From: CAYVVT01 sp964454335
Lineage (GTDB): Bacteria > Fidelibacterota > UBA8477 > JABMPR01
Reading direction: 5' to 3'
Length of the DNA stretch: 64,000 bases
Assembly: GCA_964454335.1 (NCBI GenBank)
Contig: CAYVVT010000002.1
Location: 186,001-250,000, forward strand
The notes below the pieces were generated by a model, which was given only the letters and a program-made list of their open reading frames with translations, searched no databases and was not told the DNA's origin. A program made the position numbers and the translations under genes. Below are positions 33,639-41,774 of the stretch, piece after piece (the stretch's first letter is position 1; each line of letters opens with the position of its first letter).

Positions 33639-35987
33639 ATGGGGCTGAAGATTGAAAAGGTCGCCATTCTGGGTGCCGGATTGATGGGTGGACAGATCGG
33701 TGCCCATCTTTCAAACGCAGGCATCCCATCCATGGCCTTCGATCTGAAACAGGATCTGGCTGAAAAGGGTCTGGAAGCGGCAGTGGGCATCAAGCCGGCG
33801 GCATTCTACAATCCCAAGACCGTGGACATGATCGAGCCTCTGAACTATGATGATCATATCGAACGAATCAAAGAGGCAGACTGGGTCATAGAAGCCATTG
33901 CAGAGCGTCTGGACTGGAAACAGGAGTTGTTCGAGAAGATCGCACCGCATCTGAAGGATGATGTGATCATCAGCAGCAACACATCCGGTCTTTCCTGGGC
34001 CGCTATGGCGGGTACTCTACCTGAGAAACTGCGCTCGCGTTTCTTCATCACCCATTTTTTCAATCCACCTCGTTACATGCGATTGGTGGAGTTCGTGGGC
34101 GGACCTGAAACAGACAAGCAGATGCTACAGGATATGGCTGCTTTCTGTGATGATGTGCTGGGGAAAGGTGCCGTCTGGTGCAAGGATACGCCCAATTTCG
34201 TGGCCAACCGCATTGGCATCTACGGCATGATGCTCACCATGAAGCTGGCTGATGAGATGCAGCTTTCCATCACGGATGTCGACAAACTCACCGGTACCCT
34301 CATAGGCCATCCCAAATCGGCTACGTTCCGTACGGGAGACGTCGTGGGTCTGGACACCCTGGTGCATGTAGCCAACACAGCATATGAACTGGGGGAGAAC
34401 GACGAAGCACGAGAGCTCTTCAAGATCCCGGACTATCTGCAGAAACTCGTGGATGAAGGCCGTTTGGGTCAGAAGACCGGTGAAGGCTTCTACAAGAAGA
34501 TCTCCAAGGGTGTCATCCATGAATTGAACACCAAGACACTGGAATACGAACCAGGGGTGAAACGGAAATTCGATGCCGTGCGTGTCTCCAAGAACGAAAC
34601 CTATCTCCCTGGCAAGTTCCGGGCCCTGGTGAACATCGATGATGTTGCCGGCACATTCATCTGGGAGCTGCTGGCGGGGATCCTGATCTATTCCGCCAAT
34701 CGCGTTCCGGAGATCGCTGATGATATCGTCAACATCGACAATGCCATGAAGTGGGGATTCGCCTGGGAAATGGGGCCCTTCGAAACTTGGGATGCCCTGG
34801 GTGTGGCTGAGACCATCGAGCGCATGAAGAAGGAAAGCAAGAAGGCTCCCAAGTGGATCACTGAGATGCTGGCCAGCGGTCAGGATAGCTTCTATGGCTT
34901 TGACGGCAAGCAGAAGACCTTTTATGATCCCGGAAGCAAATCCATGAAACCTGTACCGGTGCATGAGAAGGCCATCGATGTCCAGATCATCAAGAAGACC
35001 GGTGGTCTCATCAAGAAGGACTGGTCGGCATCCCTGCTGGATATCGGCGATGGTATTGCCATGGTATCCACGCATTCGGTGTTGCAGCCGAACTTCAATC
35101 CCATCGATGGGTCCATTCTACAGATGTATACCTACGCGGCTGACTGGGTTGCAGAGAACGATTACAAGGGACTTGTGATCGCCTCGGAATGCACCCATTT
35201 CTCTGCAGGCGCTAACCTCAAGTTCGTGCTCAAGGTCATCGATGACCGAGACTGGGAAAAACTGGAAGGCGTGAACAGAGCAATGCAGGACACCTTCCAG
35301 AAGCTCCACTATGCTCCATTCCCGGTGGTAGCTGCCCCGCACTGGCTGGCGCTGGGCGGTGGATATGAGACCATCGCGGCATGCGACCGTATCGTCACTG
35401 ACGCCGAGTTGTGGACTGGCCTGGTTGAGGTAGGCGTTGGCCTGATACCTTCCGCCGGCGGATGCTGGCGGATGGTGACACGGATGACGGACCGGATGGC
35501 CAAGGGGCGTGCCGGCGCATTTCCGGTTGTCCAGAAGGTTTTCGAATCAGTGGGATTCGCCAAGGTATCCACCTCGGCCAAGCACGCGGTTTCAATCGGT
35601 TATCTCACCAAGGATGACCAGATCGTCGTGAATGGCAGTCACAGGGTATACGAAGCCAAGCAGGAAGCTCTGGCCATGGCTGATGGTTATGAACCGCCTG
35701 CTCCGCGGGAAGACATCTTCCTGCCCGGTAAAGGCGGGATGCTGGCAGTCAAGACCATGATCAAGGGATTCACCAAAGCCGGCAAGATCTCGGAGCACGA
35801 TGCGCTGGTGGCGGAGAAACTGGGTTACGTGCTCACCGGGGCTGATAAAGGCGGTATCATGAAACCCATCGCGGAACAGGATTTCCTGGATCTGGAGCGA
35901 GAGGCCTTCGTCTCGCTGGCCGGGGAACCCAAGACCCGTGCGCGAATAGAACATACGTTGAAGACGGGGAAACCCCTGCGCAACTAA
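33639..35987 (+). CDS. 3-hydroxyacyl-CoA dehydrogenase/enoyl-CoA hydratase (FadN/FadB type)
   Basis: The ATG at 33639 begins MGLKIEKVAILGAGLMGGQIGAHL-class sequence, so the NAD-binding dehydrogenase domain is N-terminal (about 1-300, with FITHFFNPPRYMRLVEFV), followed by a C-terminal dehydrogenase helix region and an enoyl-CoA hydratase-like domain (about 480-780; SECTHFSAGANLKFVL, ALGGGYETIAACDRIV). The 782 residues match B. subtilis FadN-type order, the reverse of E. coli FadB. It catalyses the hydration and oxidation steps between the dehydrogenase and thiolase encoded upstream. Confidence 0.94.
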   Translation: MGLKIEKVAILGAGLMGGQIGAHLSNAGIPSMAFDLKQDLAEKGLEAAVGIKPAAFYNPKTVDMIEPLNYDDHIERIKEADWVIEAIAERLDWKQELFEKIAPHLKDDVIISSNTSGLSWAAMAGTLPEKLRSRFFITHFFNPPRYMRLVEFVGGPETDKQMLQDMAAFCDDVLGKGAVWCKDTPNFVANRIGIYGMMLTMKLADEMQLSITDVDKLTGTLIGHPKSATFRTGDVVGLDTLVHVANTAYELGENDEARELFKIPDYLQKLVDEGRLGQKTGEGFYKKISKGVIHELNTKTLEYEPGVKRKFDAVRVSKNETYLPGKFRALVNIDDVAGTFIWELLAGILIYSANRVPEIADDIVNIDNAMKWGFAWEMGPFETWDALGVAETIERMKKESKKAPKWITEMLASGQDSFYGFDGKQKTFYDPGSKSMKPVPVHEKAIDVQIIKKTGGLIKKDWSASLLDIGDGIAMVSTHSVLQPNFNPIDGSILQMYTYAADWVAENDYKGLVIASECTHFSAGANLKFVLKVIDDRDWEKLEGVNRAMQDTFQKLHYAPFPVVAAPHWLALGGGYETIAACDRIVTDAELWTGLVEVGVGLIPSAGGCWRMVTRMTDRMAKGRAGAFPVVQKVFESVGFAKVSTSAKHAVSIGYLTKDDQIVVNGSHRVYEAKQEALAMADGYEPPAPREDIFLPGKGGMLAVKTMIKGFTKAGKISEHDALVAEKLGYVLTGADKGGIMKPIAEQDFLDLEREAFVSLAGEPKTRARIEHTLKTGKPLRN

Positions 35988-36001
35988 GGATCAGCCTACA
36001 T

Positions 36002-36245
36002 CCATCTCTGCCTCATCGCAGAGATGGAGCTGCGGCACGACAATGATTGTTTTCCTCCCTGCCTGCCGCCCAAGTACTCTGGCAGGCAGGCTACCCGCCT
36101 TCGCCTTGCAGGCTATGGCGCGGTAAACCTGCTATGGGAAAACGGCAGAACCCTCCGCTGGAGGGTTCTGCCATTGAGAAACTCCTGCGAAGTTTCTCAG
36201 CTAGCCCTCCCGAAAGCCTCGCCCAAGGGGGGCTGCGCTATTAAA
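36002..36245. repeat. Gene-free array of at least four strong hairpins
   Basis: Within 244 bp there are perfect inverted repeats: CCATCTCTG/CAGAGATGG (36002-36010 with 36019-36027), CCTGCCTGCC/GGCAGGCAGG (36058-36067 with 36081-36090), GGCAGAACCCTCC/GGAGGGTTCTGCC (36144-36156 with 36160-36172) and TGAGAAACT/AGTTTCTCA (36175-36183 with 36191-36199). A further imperfect pair joins 36086-36098 with 36118-36132, and AGCCCTCCC pairs with GGGGGGCT near 36201-36233. Small open frames here are not credible. The first hairpin could help end the fad operon, but no T-run follows. The 366-bp gap holds nothing else clear. Confidence 0.85.
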
Positions 36246-36353
36246 GAATGTAGGAGAACCTGTCCGACTGAATTGGATTGAATGATCGTTGTCTCCCCTG
36301 TGATTTCAGATATCTTCGTAATCTGAAGGCATCCAATTGAAGATGTTCATCGT

Positions 36354-36809
36354 ATGAAAAAGATCCTGTTCACCCTGATATGTTTATTTGCCATGGCCTC
36401 TGGTCAATACCAGATGAGCATCATCACAGCCGATGGAGAACGGCACCTGTTTCCCGTTTCAGAGATCGACGAGCTCACCTTCGAGGGGATCACGGGTGTA
36501 GAGGATGGCGGAAGGATGGCAGCCCTGTTGAACAGCTTCACCCTGCTGCAGAATTATCCGAATCCCTTCAATCCCAGTACCACGATTGAATACAGCCTTA
36601 TCCAGCCTTCGGCAGTGCGGATTGAGATCTTCAATATCATGGGTCAGCTGGTCATGCAGGTCGAACGTGAGCATCAGGCTGCTGGAGAGTATTCCGTCCG
36701 TTGGGATGGTCGCGATCACAGTGGCAGGATGCTGGCCAGCGGTGTCTATATCTATCAACTCACCTCCCGGGGAGTGACGGAGTCCAAACGACTCCTGCTC
36801 TTAAGATGA
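36354..36809 (+). CDS. Small secreted protein with T9SS C-terminal sorting domain
   Basis: The 151-residue product has a signal peptide (about 1-17, ending ASGQ), a 35-residue module reading MSIITADGERHLFPVSEIDELTF, and a FlgD-like sorting domain (about 62-151; LLQNYPNPFNPSTTIEY, IFNIMGQLV, GVYIYQL). Almost nothing lies between signal and sorting parts, so it may be a small surface protein or a relic of a longer one. Its stop overlaps an in-frame ATG of the next gene, which begins with a similar module. Confidence 0.87.
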   Translation: MKKILFTLICLFAMASGQYQMSIITADGERHLFPVSEIDELTFEGITGVEDGGRMAALLNSFTLLQNYPNPFNPSTTIEYSLIQPSAVRIEIFNIMGQLVMQVEREHQAAGEYSVRWDGRDHSGRMLASGVYIYQLTSRGVTESKRLLLLR

Positions 36810-36823
36810 TGGAGAAGAAGAGA

Positions 36824-37693
36824 ATGCGATCCGCCCGAGTTCTATGCTGTCTACTGATCACTGCCACCATCTTGATGGCCCAATCCCTCAATGTCCATAC
36901 CAGCGATGGTCAGGTCACCAGCTTTTCCCTGGAAGACATCCAGAGTATCACCTTCACGGATTCACCGGTAGATGTCGTTACCTGGATCACTGTACCCGCC
37001 GGACCCTATACCTTCGGCGAGGATGATGAGATCATGACTCACATCGATTACGATTTTGAGATCATGGAGCATGAGGTCACGAACGCCCAGTTCAGCACCT
37101 TCCTGAATGAGGCCAATGATGCTGGTGATCTTTTACTGACGGCCTTCAGTGTGGATGGTATCTATGACGGTGATGACCTGATCCCGGCTGACGTATACAC
37201 TTACTATAAACTTGGGGAGCTCAACAGTCGGATTAGCTGGGATGGTGAGGATTTCCTTGTCGACGCCGGTTATGAAGTGCATCCGGTGACTGAGGTGACC
37301 TGGTTCGGTGCCTGGGCTTTCACGCAACATTACGATCTGGAATTACCCACAGAACAAGAGTGGGAGAAAAGCGCCCGTTCAGATACAGGATCCGACTATC
37401 CTTGGGGAGATGCGGCACCTGAATGCAGTGTGGCCAACTTCCTGGATTGCATCGGCAATACTCAAACCGTTGGTCTTGCCAGTGGTGAAAGTCCCTTTGG
37501 ATTAGGGGATCTGTGCGGAAACGCACTTGAATGGACTGCCAGTACCGAGAACGCAAGCTCCATATACCGCGTCATCAAGGGTGGTGGATTCAGCAGTAGC
37601 GGCGATGAATTGAAGAGCTGGTACCGCAGCTCCGAGATCCCGGCTGCCAACGCAGGCGATATCGGCTTCCGATGTATTCGCCTGGCAGAATAG
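36824..37693 (+). CDS. Secreted formylglycine-generating-enzyme (SUMF1/FGE-sulfatase) family protein
   Basis: The ATG at 36824, with GGAG 9 bp upstream, begins a signal peptide (RVLCCLLITATILMAQ); ATG codons at 36806 and 36809 are alternatives. After a short module LNVHTSDGQVTSFSLEDI like that of the previous gene, an FGE-sulfatase domain follows (about 50-289): HEVTNAQFSTFL, HPVTEVTWFGAWAF, LPTEQEWEKSAR, YPWGD, LGDLCGNALEW, VIKGGGFSS and a final GFRCIRL. The family includes formylglycine-generating enzymes and many non-enzymatic carbohydrate or ligand modules. No sulfatase is nearby, so the role is open. Confidence 0.87.
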   Translation: MRSARVLCCLLITATILMAQSLNVHTSDGQVTSFSLEDIQSITFTDSPVDVVTWITVPAGPYTFGEDDEIMTHIDYDFEIMEHEVTNAQFSTFLNEANDAGDLLLTAFSVDGIYDGDDLIPADVYTYYKLGELNSRISWDGEDFLVDAGYEVHPVTEVTWFGAWAFTQHYDLELPTEQEWEKSARSDTGSDYPWGDAAPECSVANFLDCIGNTQTVGLASGESPFGLGDLCGNALEWTASTENASSIYRVIKGGGFSSSGDELKSWYRSSEIPAANAGDIGFRCIRLAE

Positions 37694-37700
37694 GTGGAGC

Positions 37701-38420
37701 TTACTCTACAGCGCTCAGAAATACCTCTGGATCCACAGGCTGATTGAAAACAAGTGAATCGATCACTAGTGTGACTGCTCCGCCTTTACGCCCCTGGACG
37801 ATGCGATGGGGGACCATGACACCATGAACCTCACGATAGTCCTCCAGATACCAGTGATATCCAATACCGGTGAGCAGATGGGTTTCCGTATCGAACCAGA
37901 GTGAGTAATGATTTACCTCTCTGTCGGAACTGATATGATGACCCTTGCGGCCCTTTAACTCTGTTGTTGCGATGAATTCCAGATCCTTGAAGTAATCCTC
38001 CAGCTGGATAGCCCCCCGAGGATTGAATACCCAGGCCAGCTTGCTGCGCCGGGGATAGTCGGTGATCCTGAACCCGGCGGTGTCCAGGTTCCAGCCCTGT
38101 TCACCATCGAAGCCTTCGCTGTAGGAAGATCCCTCGCCTTCCACTTTCATGATCCATATGTCAGGTGCTTCCGAGAATGCGGAGAACGCGCTTGTGTCCG
38201 GTGGTCCCTTGTATGGCCGATCATCGATCATTCGTCCATAGCAGATCCTGGTACTCAGCAGCTCCACGGCAGCACGTCCGCCAACTGCGGAGATATACCC
38301 ATTGAGAATGGTATCCACACTGGGATCCTGTTCTGCAGTTTGAACTGCCGGTTCTTTCTGCTGGCAGCCTACAAGCAAACCAATGGAAAGCGCAATTATA
38401 AGCAATGTTGGTCTGTACAT
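37701..38420 (-). CDS. Predicted outer-membrane lipoprotein, LolA-like fold
   Basis: The 239-residue protein has a clear lipobox (SIGLLVGC), then a beta-rich domain. Segments such as ILNGYISAVGGRAAVELL, GFDGEQGWNLDTAG and SLWFDTETHLLTGI resemble the LolA/LppX-type outer-membrane lipoprotein-sorting-like proteins of Bacteroidota. This is an inference from pattern. It faces the FGE gene tail to tail with only 7 bp between the stop codons. Confidence 0.78.
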   Translation of the reverse strand: MYRPTLLIIALSIGLLVGCQQKEPAVQTAEQDPSVDTILNGYISAVGGRAAVELLSTRICYGRMIDDRPYKGPPDTSAFSAFSEAPDIWIMKVEGEGSSYSEGFDGEQGWNLDTAGFRITDYPRRSKLAWVFNPRGAIQLEDYFKDLEFIATTELKGRKGHHISSDREVNHYSLWFDTETHLLTGIGYHWYLEDYREVHGVMVPHRIVQGRKGGAVTLVIDSLVFNQPVDPEVFLSAVE

Positions 38421-38517
38421 AAGTTCCCCCTTATTATGCTCAAAAATAATACTGAATCTCGGCCCTGACTGTTTACGCTTCTTTCAGCGGTTCAGCCACA
38501 CGATGGACGGTCCTTGA

Positions 38518-38862
38518 TCAGCAGGTGAGATGCAGGATGAAATTTGTTTCGGGATCGTCAAGAAATGCTACAGCGTCAGGCGTCCTGGTGATCTCCAACT
38601 GGACACCACGTTTCATGGCTTCAACACGGATACTCTGATCGATGGGCAGACTGCCGTACTGGCCGGTACCGATGACCAGCCGATCACAGTCCCAGGGAAT
38701 GTTCTCCGCATCAGTGAGTGGTGTGTGACCAAAACCGCCGCTTCTCAGCTTGGACAGCTTCTTCTGACGTTTTGAGATCTTCCCATGATCAATGACGATG
38801 TCCTTTGTGTACTGCTTGCCATCGATGGTGATGGATCCGAAGGATAGTTGATCGACATGCAT
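38518..38862 (-). CDS. MTH938/NDUFAF3-like domain protein
   Basis: The 114-residue protein matches the MTH938-like fold: SFGSITIDGKQYTKDIVI at the N-terminus, then DCDRLVIGTGQYG near residue 60 and the VEAMKRGVQLEITRTPDAV block. The human relative NDUFAF3 helps assemble complex I; bacterial functions are unknown. It has a ribosome binding site GGAG upstream (complement near 38872). It stands alone between a lipoprotein gene and a palindromic repeat. Confidence 0.85.
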   Translation of the reverse strand: MHVDQLSFGSITIDGKQYTKDIVIDHGKISKRQKKLSKLRSGGFGHTPLTDAENIPWDCDRLVIGTGQYGSLPIDQSIRVEAMKRGVQLEITRTPDAVAFLDDPETNFILHLTC

Positions 38863-38943
38863 GATGACCTCCGGAATAATTTAAGATCGAACTCCATGAG
38901 AGGTGGTGGATAATTGTAAATTATAAATCGGAGGAAGGTATCA

Positions 38944-39055
38944 GTCATCCTGAGTAGTCAGGCTGAGCGCAGCTAAGCCTGACGTATCGAAGGATAATGG
39001 TGTGGGATGCCCCTTCGATACGTCACTCGCTTTGCTCATGACTACTCAGGGTGAC
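38944..39055. repeat. Large palindromic repeat element
   Basis: The outer arms GTCATCCTGAGTAGTCA (38944-38960) and TGACTACTCAGGGTGAC (39039-39055) pair at 16 of 17 positions. The inner arms GACGTATCGAAGG (38981-38993) and CCTTCGATACGTC (39012-39024) pair perfectly. The whole element can fold into one long cruciform. It lies just downstream of hypE, between two minus-strand genes. Its ends (GTCAYC-) recall the copies at 29808, 41286 and 58605. Confidence 0.9.
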
Positions 39056-39110
39056 CCGTCTGAGGGTTATGCTGAGATACGGAAAAAGTGTTAAGATCGT
39101 TGTTATACTG

Positions 39111-40160
39111 TCAACAGATCCTGGGCAGCTGCTCCCCAACCGGCATATCCACGATCCGGGTGGCGCCCAGACCGGTGGTCATAAACACCATTCCCGCATG
39201 GTCTTCGGTTACCTCGCCAACGATCACGGCTTCACGGCCATTCTCATGCTGCTGCATTACCGATAACATATCGGTTGCCACATTAGACGGGACCACTGCG
39301 ACAAGTTTTCCCTCGTTGGCGACATACAGCGGATCGATGCCCAAAACCTCACAGGCACCCTTGACGTCCGCCCGGACCGGGATTGCGGCCTCATCGAGCT
39401 TGACACCCACCTGGGAGCTTTTCGCAAACTCATTCAATGAGGTTGCCAGACCGCCACGGGTGGGATCGCGCATGGCGTGGATATCTTTCGACACCTTCAA
39501 CATCTCGGCTACCAGTCCATTCAATGACGCCGTATCGCTGCGGACGGTGGTTTGGAAGGATAATCCTTCACGGCTTGTCATCACCGCCATGCCATGGTCA
39601 GCCAGGGTACCGGAGACGATGACCTGGTCCCCTGGTCTCAGATTTCCTGCCGAGATATCGATACCTTCCGCCAGAACCCCAATTCCGGAGGTATTGATGA
39701 AGATCTTGTCGCAACCGCCACGGTTCACCACTTTGGTGTCTCCAGTGACTATCGTAACGCCCGATTTCTTCGCAGCTTCTTCCATGGACAGGGCAATACG
39801 ATGCAGGGTCTCGATATCAAGGCCTTCCTCCAGAATGAAGCCCACGCTCAGATAGCGTGGTTCAGCGCCACTCATGCAGACATCGTTGACGGTCCCGTTG
39901 ATGGCCAGATCGCCGATATCACCTCCGGGAAAGAAAATGGGATCCACCACAAAGGTATCCGTGGTGAACGCCAACCGGGCTCCCGGGTTTTCCAGAACGG
40001 CCTGATCCTCGAGCTTATCGAGGGTCACATTCGAAAATCGGGGTAGGAAGATCTTCTCGATGAGTTCGGCTGAAAGCCGGCCGCCGGCACCGTGGGCCAA
40101 TTGGACAGTGTCATGGCTCATGATGGGAACAGGACATGACAGGGTTTCTGGAAAATCCAT
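39111..40160 (-). CDS. hypE: Hydrogenase maturation protein HypE
   Basis: The 349-residue protein dehydrates the carbamoylated C-terminal Cys to a thiocyanate, supplying CN ligands for the [NiFe] centre. It has the PurM-like fold: QLAHGAGGRLSAELI at the N-terminus, FTTDTFVVDP, VTGDTKVV, MRDPTRGGLATSLNE, and the essential C-terminal end LPRIC with the terminal Cys intact. Last gene of the hypABFCDE operon, 3 bp after hypD. Confidence 0.98.
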   Translation of the reverse strand: MDFPETLSCPVPIMSHDTVQLAHGAGGRLSAELIEKIFLPRFSNVTLDKLEDQAVLENPGARLAFTTDTFVVDPIFFPGGDIGDLAINGTVNDVCMSGAEPRYLSVGFILEEGLDIETLHRIALSMEEAAKKSGVTIVTGDTKVVNRGGCDKIFINTSGIGVLAEGIDISAGNLRPGDQVIVSGTLADHGMAVMTSREGLSFQTTVRSDTASLNGLVAEMLKVSKDIHAMRDPTRGGLATSLNEFAKSSQVGVKLDEAAIPVRADVKGACEVLGIDPLYVANEGKLVAVVPSNVATDMLSVMQQHENGREAVIVGEVTEDHAGMVFMTTGLGATRIVDMPVGEQLPRIC

Positions 40161-40163
40161 TTT

Positions 40164-41255
40164 TCACACTTTCATGCGCTGATAACGGTAATAGGCAGCG
40201 CACGCCCCTTCACTGGAGACCATGGTAGCGCCCAATGGTGTCTGCGGGGTACATTCCTTACCGAAGGCAGGGCATTCGTGCGGTTTCTTCAATCCCTGCA
40301 GTACGACTCCACTGATGCACAAATCTGATTCCTGGGTCTGGATATCCTCCACCAGGAATTTCTTTTCGGCATCGAAGGCAGCATACTCATCCCTGACCTT
40401 GAAGCCACTCAGGGGGATCTCGCCGATACCGCGCCATTTCCTGTTGGAAACCTCAAAGATCCTGTTCACCAGGTCCTGGGCGGGCCGATTGCCTCCACGT
40501 TGGACTGACCGGACATATTGGTTCTCCACCATGTTCTTACCGGCCTCCAGCAGCTTCACGGTCATGAGAATGCCTTCAAGTACGTCCATGGGCTCGAAAC
40601 CGGTTACGACAATGGGGACTTCATACTTTGCTGCGATGGGTTCGTATTCCTCCCAGCCCATGACCGTACAGACATGTCCGGCGGCCAGGTAACCCTGGAC
40701 CCGATTGCTGGGTGAAGAAAGCAAAGCCTCCATGGCTGGTGGTACCAGCACATGGCTCACAAGTTCACTGAAATTCGTAAGCCCAAGACTGTGGGCCTGA
40801 TCGATGGCCATGGCATTTCCCGGTGCGGTGGTCTCGAAACCCACGGCAAAGAAAACGACTTCATTGTCTGGATTTTCCTGGGCGATCCTGATGGCTTCAA
40901 GGGGCGAGTAAACGGTGCGGACATCCCCACCTTCGGAACGGACCATGAACAGGTCCTTATGACTGCCGGGTACCCGGAGCATATCACCAAAGCTGGTGAA
41001 GATGACATTCTCCCGGCCGGCGATCTCGATGGCCTTGTCGATGATCTCAAGCGGAGTGACACAAACAGGACAACCAGGACCATGTACCAGCTCGATCTCT
41101 TTCGGCAGGACCTGGTCGATACCATTCCTGATGATGCTGTGGGTCTGACCGCCACAGATCTCCATGATTACCCAGGGCTGAGTGACAGTGGCGTGGATCT
41201 CATCCAGGATCTTCTTTGCTATGGCCGGGTCGCGGAATTCGTCTAAATATTTCAT
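40164..41255 (-). CDS. hypD: Hydrogenase maturation protein HypD
   Basis: The 363-residue [4Fe-4S] protein forms, with HypC, the scaffold on which the Fe(CN)2CO unit is assembled. Family motifs are EICGGQTHSI near residue 35, GPGCPVCVTP near 65, GFETTAPGNAMAI near 145, and the C-terminal Cys region PHECPAFGKECTP. It sits 170 bp downstream of hypC with a repeat element between the two, and 3 bp upstream of hypE. Confidence 0.98.
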   Translation of the reverse strand: MKYLDEFRDPAIAKKILDEIHATVTQPWVIMEICGGQTHSIIRNGIDQVLPKEIELVHGPGCPVCVTPLEIIDKAIEIAGRENVIFTSFGDMLRVPGSHKDLFMVRSEGGDVRTVYSPLEAIRIAQENPDNEVVFFAVGFETTAPGNAMAIDQAHSLGLTNFSELVSHVLVPPAMEALLSSPSNRVQGYLAAGHVCTVMGWEEYEPIAAKYEVPIVVTGFEPMDVLEGILMTVKLLEAGKNMVENQYVRSVQRGGNRPAQDLVNRIFEVSNRKWRGIGEIPLSGFKVRDEYAAFDAEKKFLVEDIQTQESDLCISGVVLQGLKKPHECPAFGKECTPQTPLGATMVSSEGACAAYYRYQRMKV

Positions 41256-41285
41256 AATAGCATTTACTTAAAGAGTTTATTCATC

Positions 41286-41418
41286 GGTCATTGCGAGGTG
41301 CGAACGTCCCCCGCTATAGTCGGGGGATGTGAGCGACGCGGCAATCCAGTGAGGTGAACCCGGATTTGATCTTGCTAGATCGCCACTGGCTGTCCACAGG
41401 ACACCCCTCGCGATGACC
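41286..41418. repeat. Palindromic REP/MITE-like element (copy 2) inside the hyp operon
   Basis: Terminal inverted repeats GGTCATTGCGAGG (41286-41298) and CCTCGCGATGACC (41406-41418) match at 12 of 13 positions. An inner hairpin pairs CCCCCG (41308-41313) with CGGGGG (41321-41326). The first 65 bp align with the copy at 29808-29939. It begins 7 bp after the hypC stop and ends about 30 bp before the hypD start. Confidence 0.9.
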
Positions 41419-41424
41419 TTCATA

Positions 41425-41697
41425 TTAATCCAGATTCTTCTTCTCATCATCAAACAGTCCAGCCTCGCCCGCCGCTTCCAGCACCTCATTCCAGGCATCA
41501 AAGGACTTCTGCGCTTCCTCTTCATTCAGGATTGAAAGGGCAAAACCGGCATGTACTATTGTGTATTGACCCACTTCGATCTCTGGAACGTACTCCAGAC
41601 AGGCCTTGTTCACGGTACCTGAGAAGTCAATGTTGCCCATCTTGAGCCCGTTCTCCTCGAACACTTCCACCAGTTTTCCGGGAATCGCCAGACACAT
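41425..41697 (-). CDS. hypC: Hydrogenase maturation chaperone HypC/HybG/HupF
   Basis: The 90-residue protein has the invariant N-terminus MCLAIPGKLVEV, in which Cys2 binds HypD and the hydrogenase precursor, and the beta-barrel segment VGQYTIVHAGFALSILNEEEA. The C-terminal tail is slightly longer and acidic. It is 78 bp downstream of hypF; the gap contains the short heptad-like string at 41738-41765. Confidence 0.97.
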   Translation of the reverse strand: MCLAIPGKLVEVFEENGLKMGNIDFSGTVNKACLEYVPEIEVGQYTIVHAGFALSILNEEEAQKSFDAWNEVLEAAGEAGLFDDEKKNLD

Positions 41698-41737
41698 ACT
41701 CTTTATCTCCTCAGCTTCGCATCATTAATCATTGCTG

Positions 41738-41765
41738 GAAATCTGAAATTTGGAATTTGAAACCC
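41738..41765. repeat. Short degenerate heptad repeat
   Basis: Three to four 7-bp units (GAAATCT, GAAATTT, GGAATTT, GAAACCC) fill the hypF-hypC gap. Alone it would not be notable; it is listed because the 7-bp period recurs at four other intergenic sites. Confidence 0.4.
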
Positions 41766-41774
41766 GATAAGCTA

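Noticed and set aside
36002..36245. A CRISPR array
   Set aside because: The inverted repeats differ from one another and there are no direct repeats with regular spacers.
36824..37693. A true formylglycine-generating enzyme activating a sulfatase
   Set aside because: No sulfatase gene is nearby and most short secreted FGE-family proteins are not proven enzymes; only the family is claimed.
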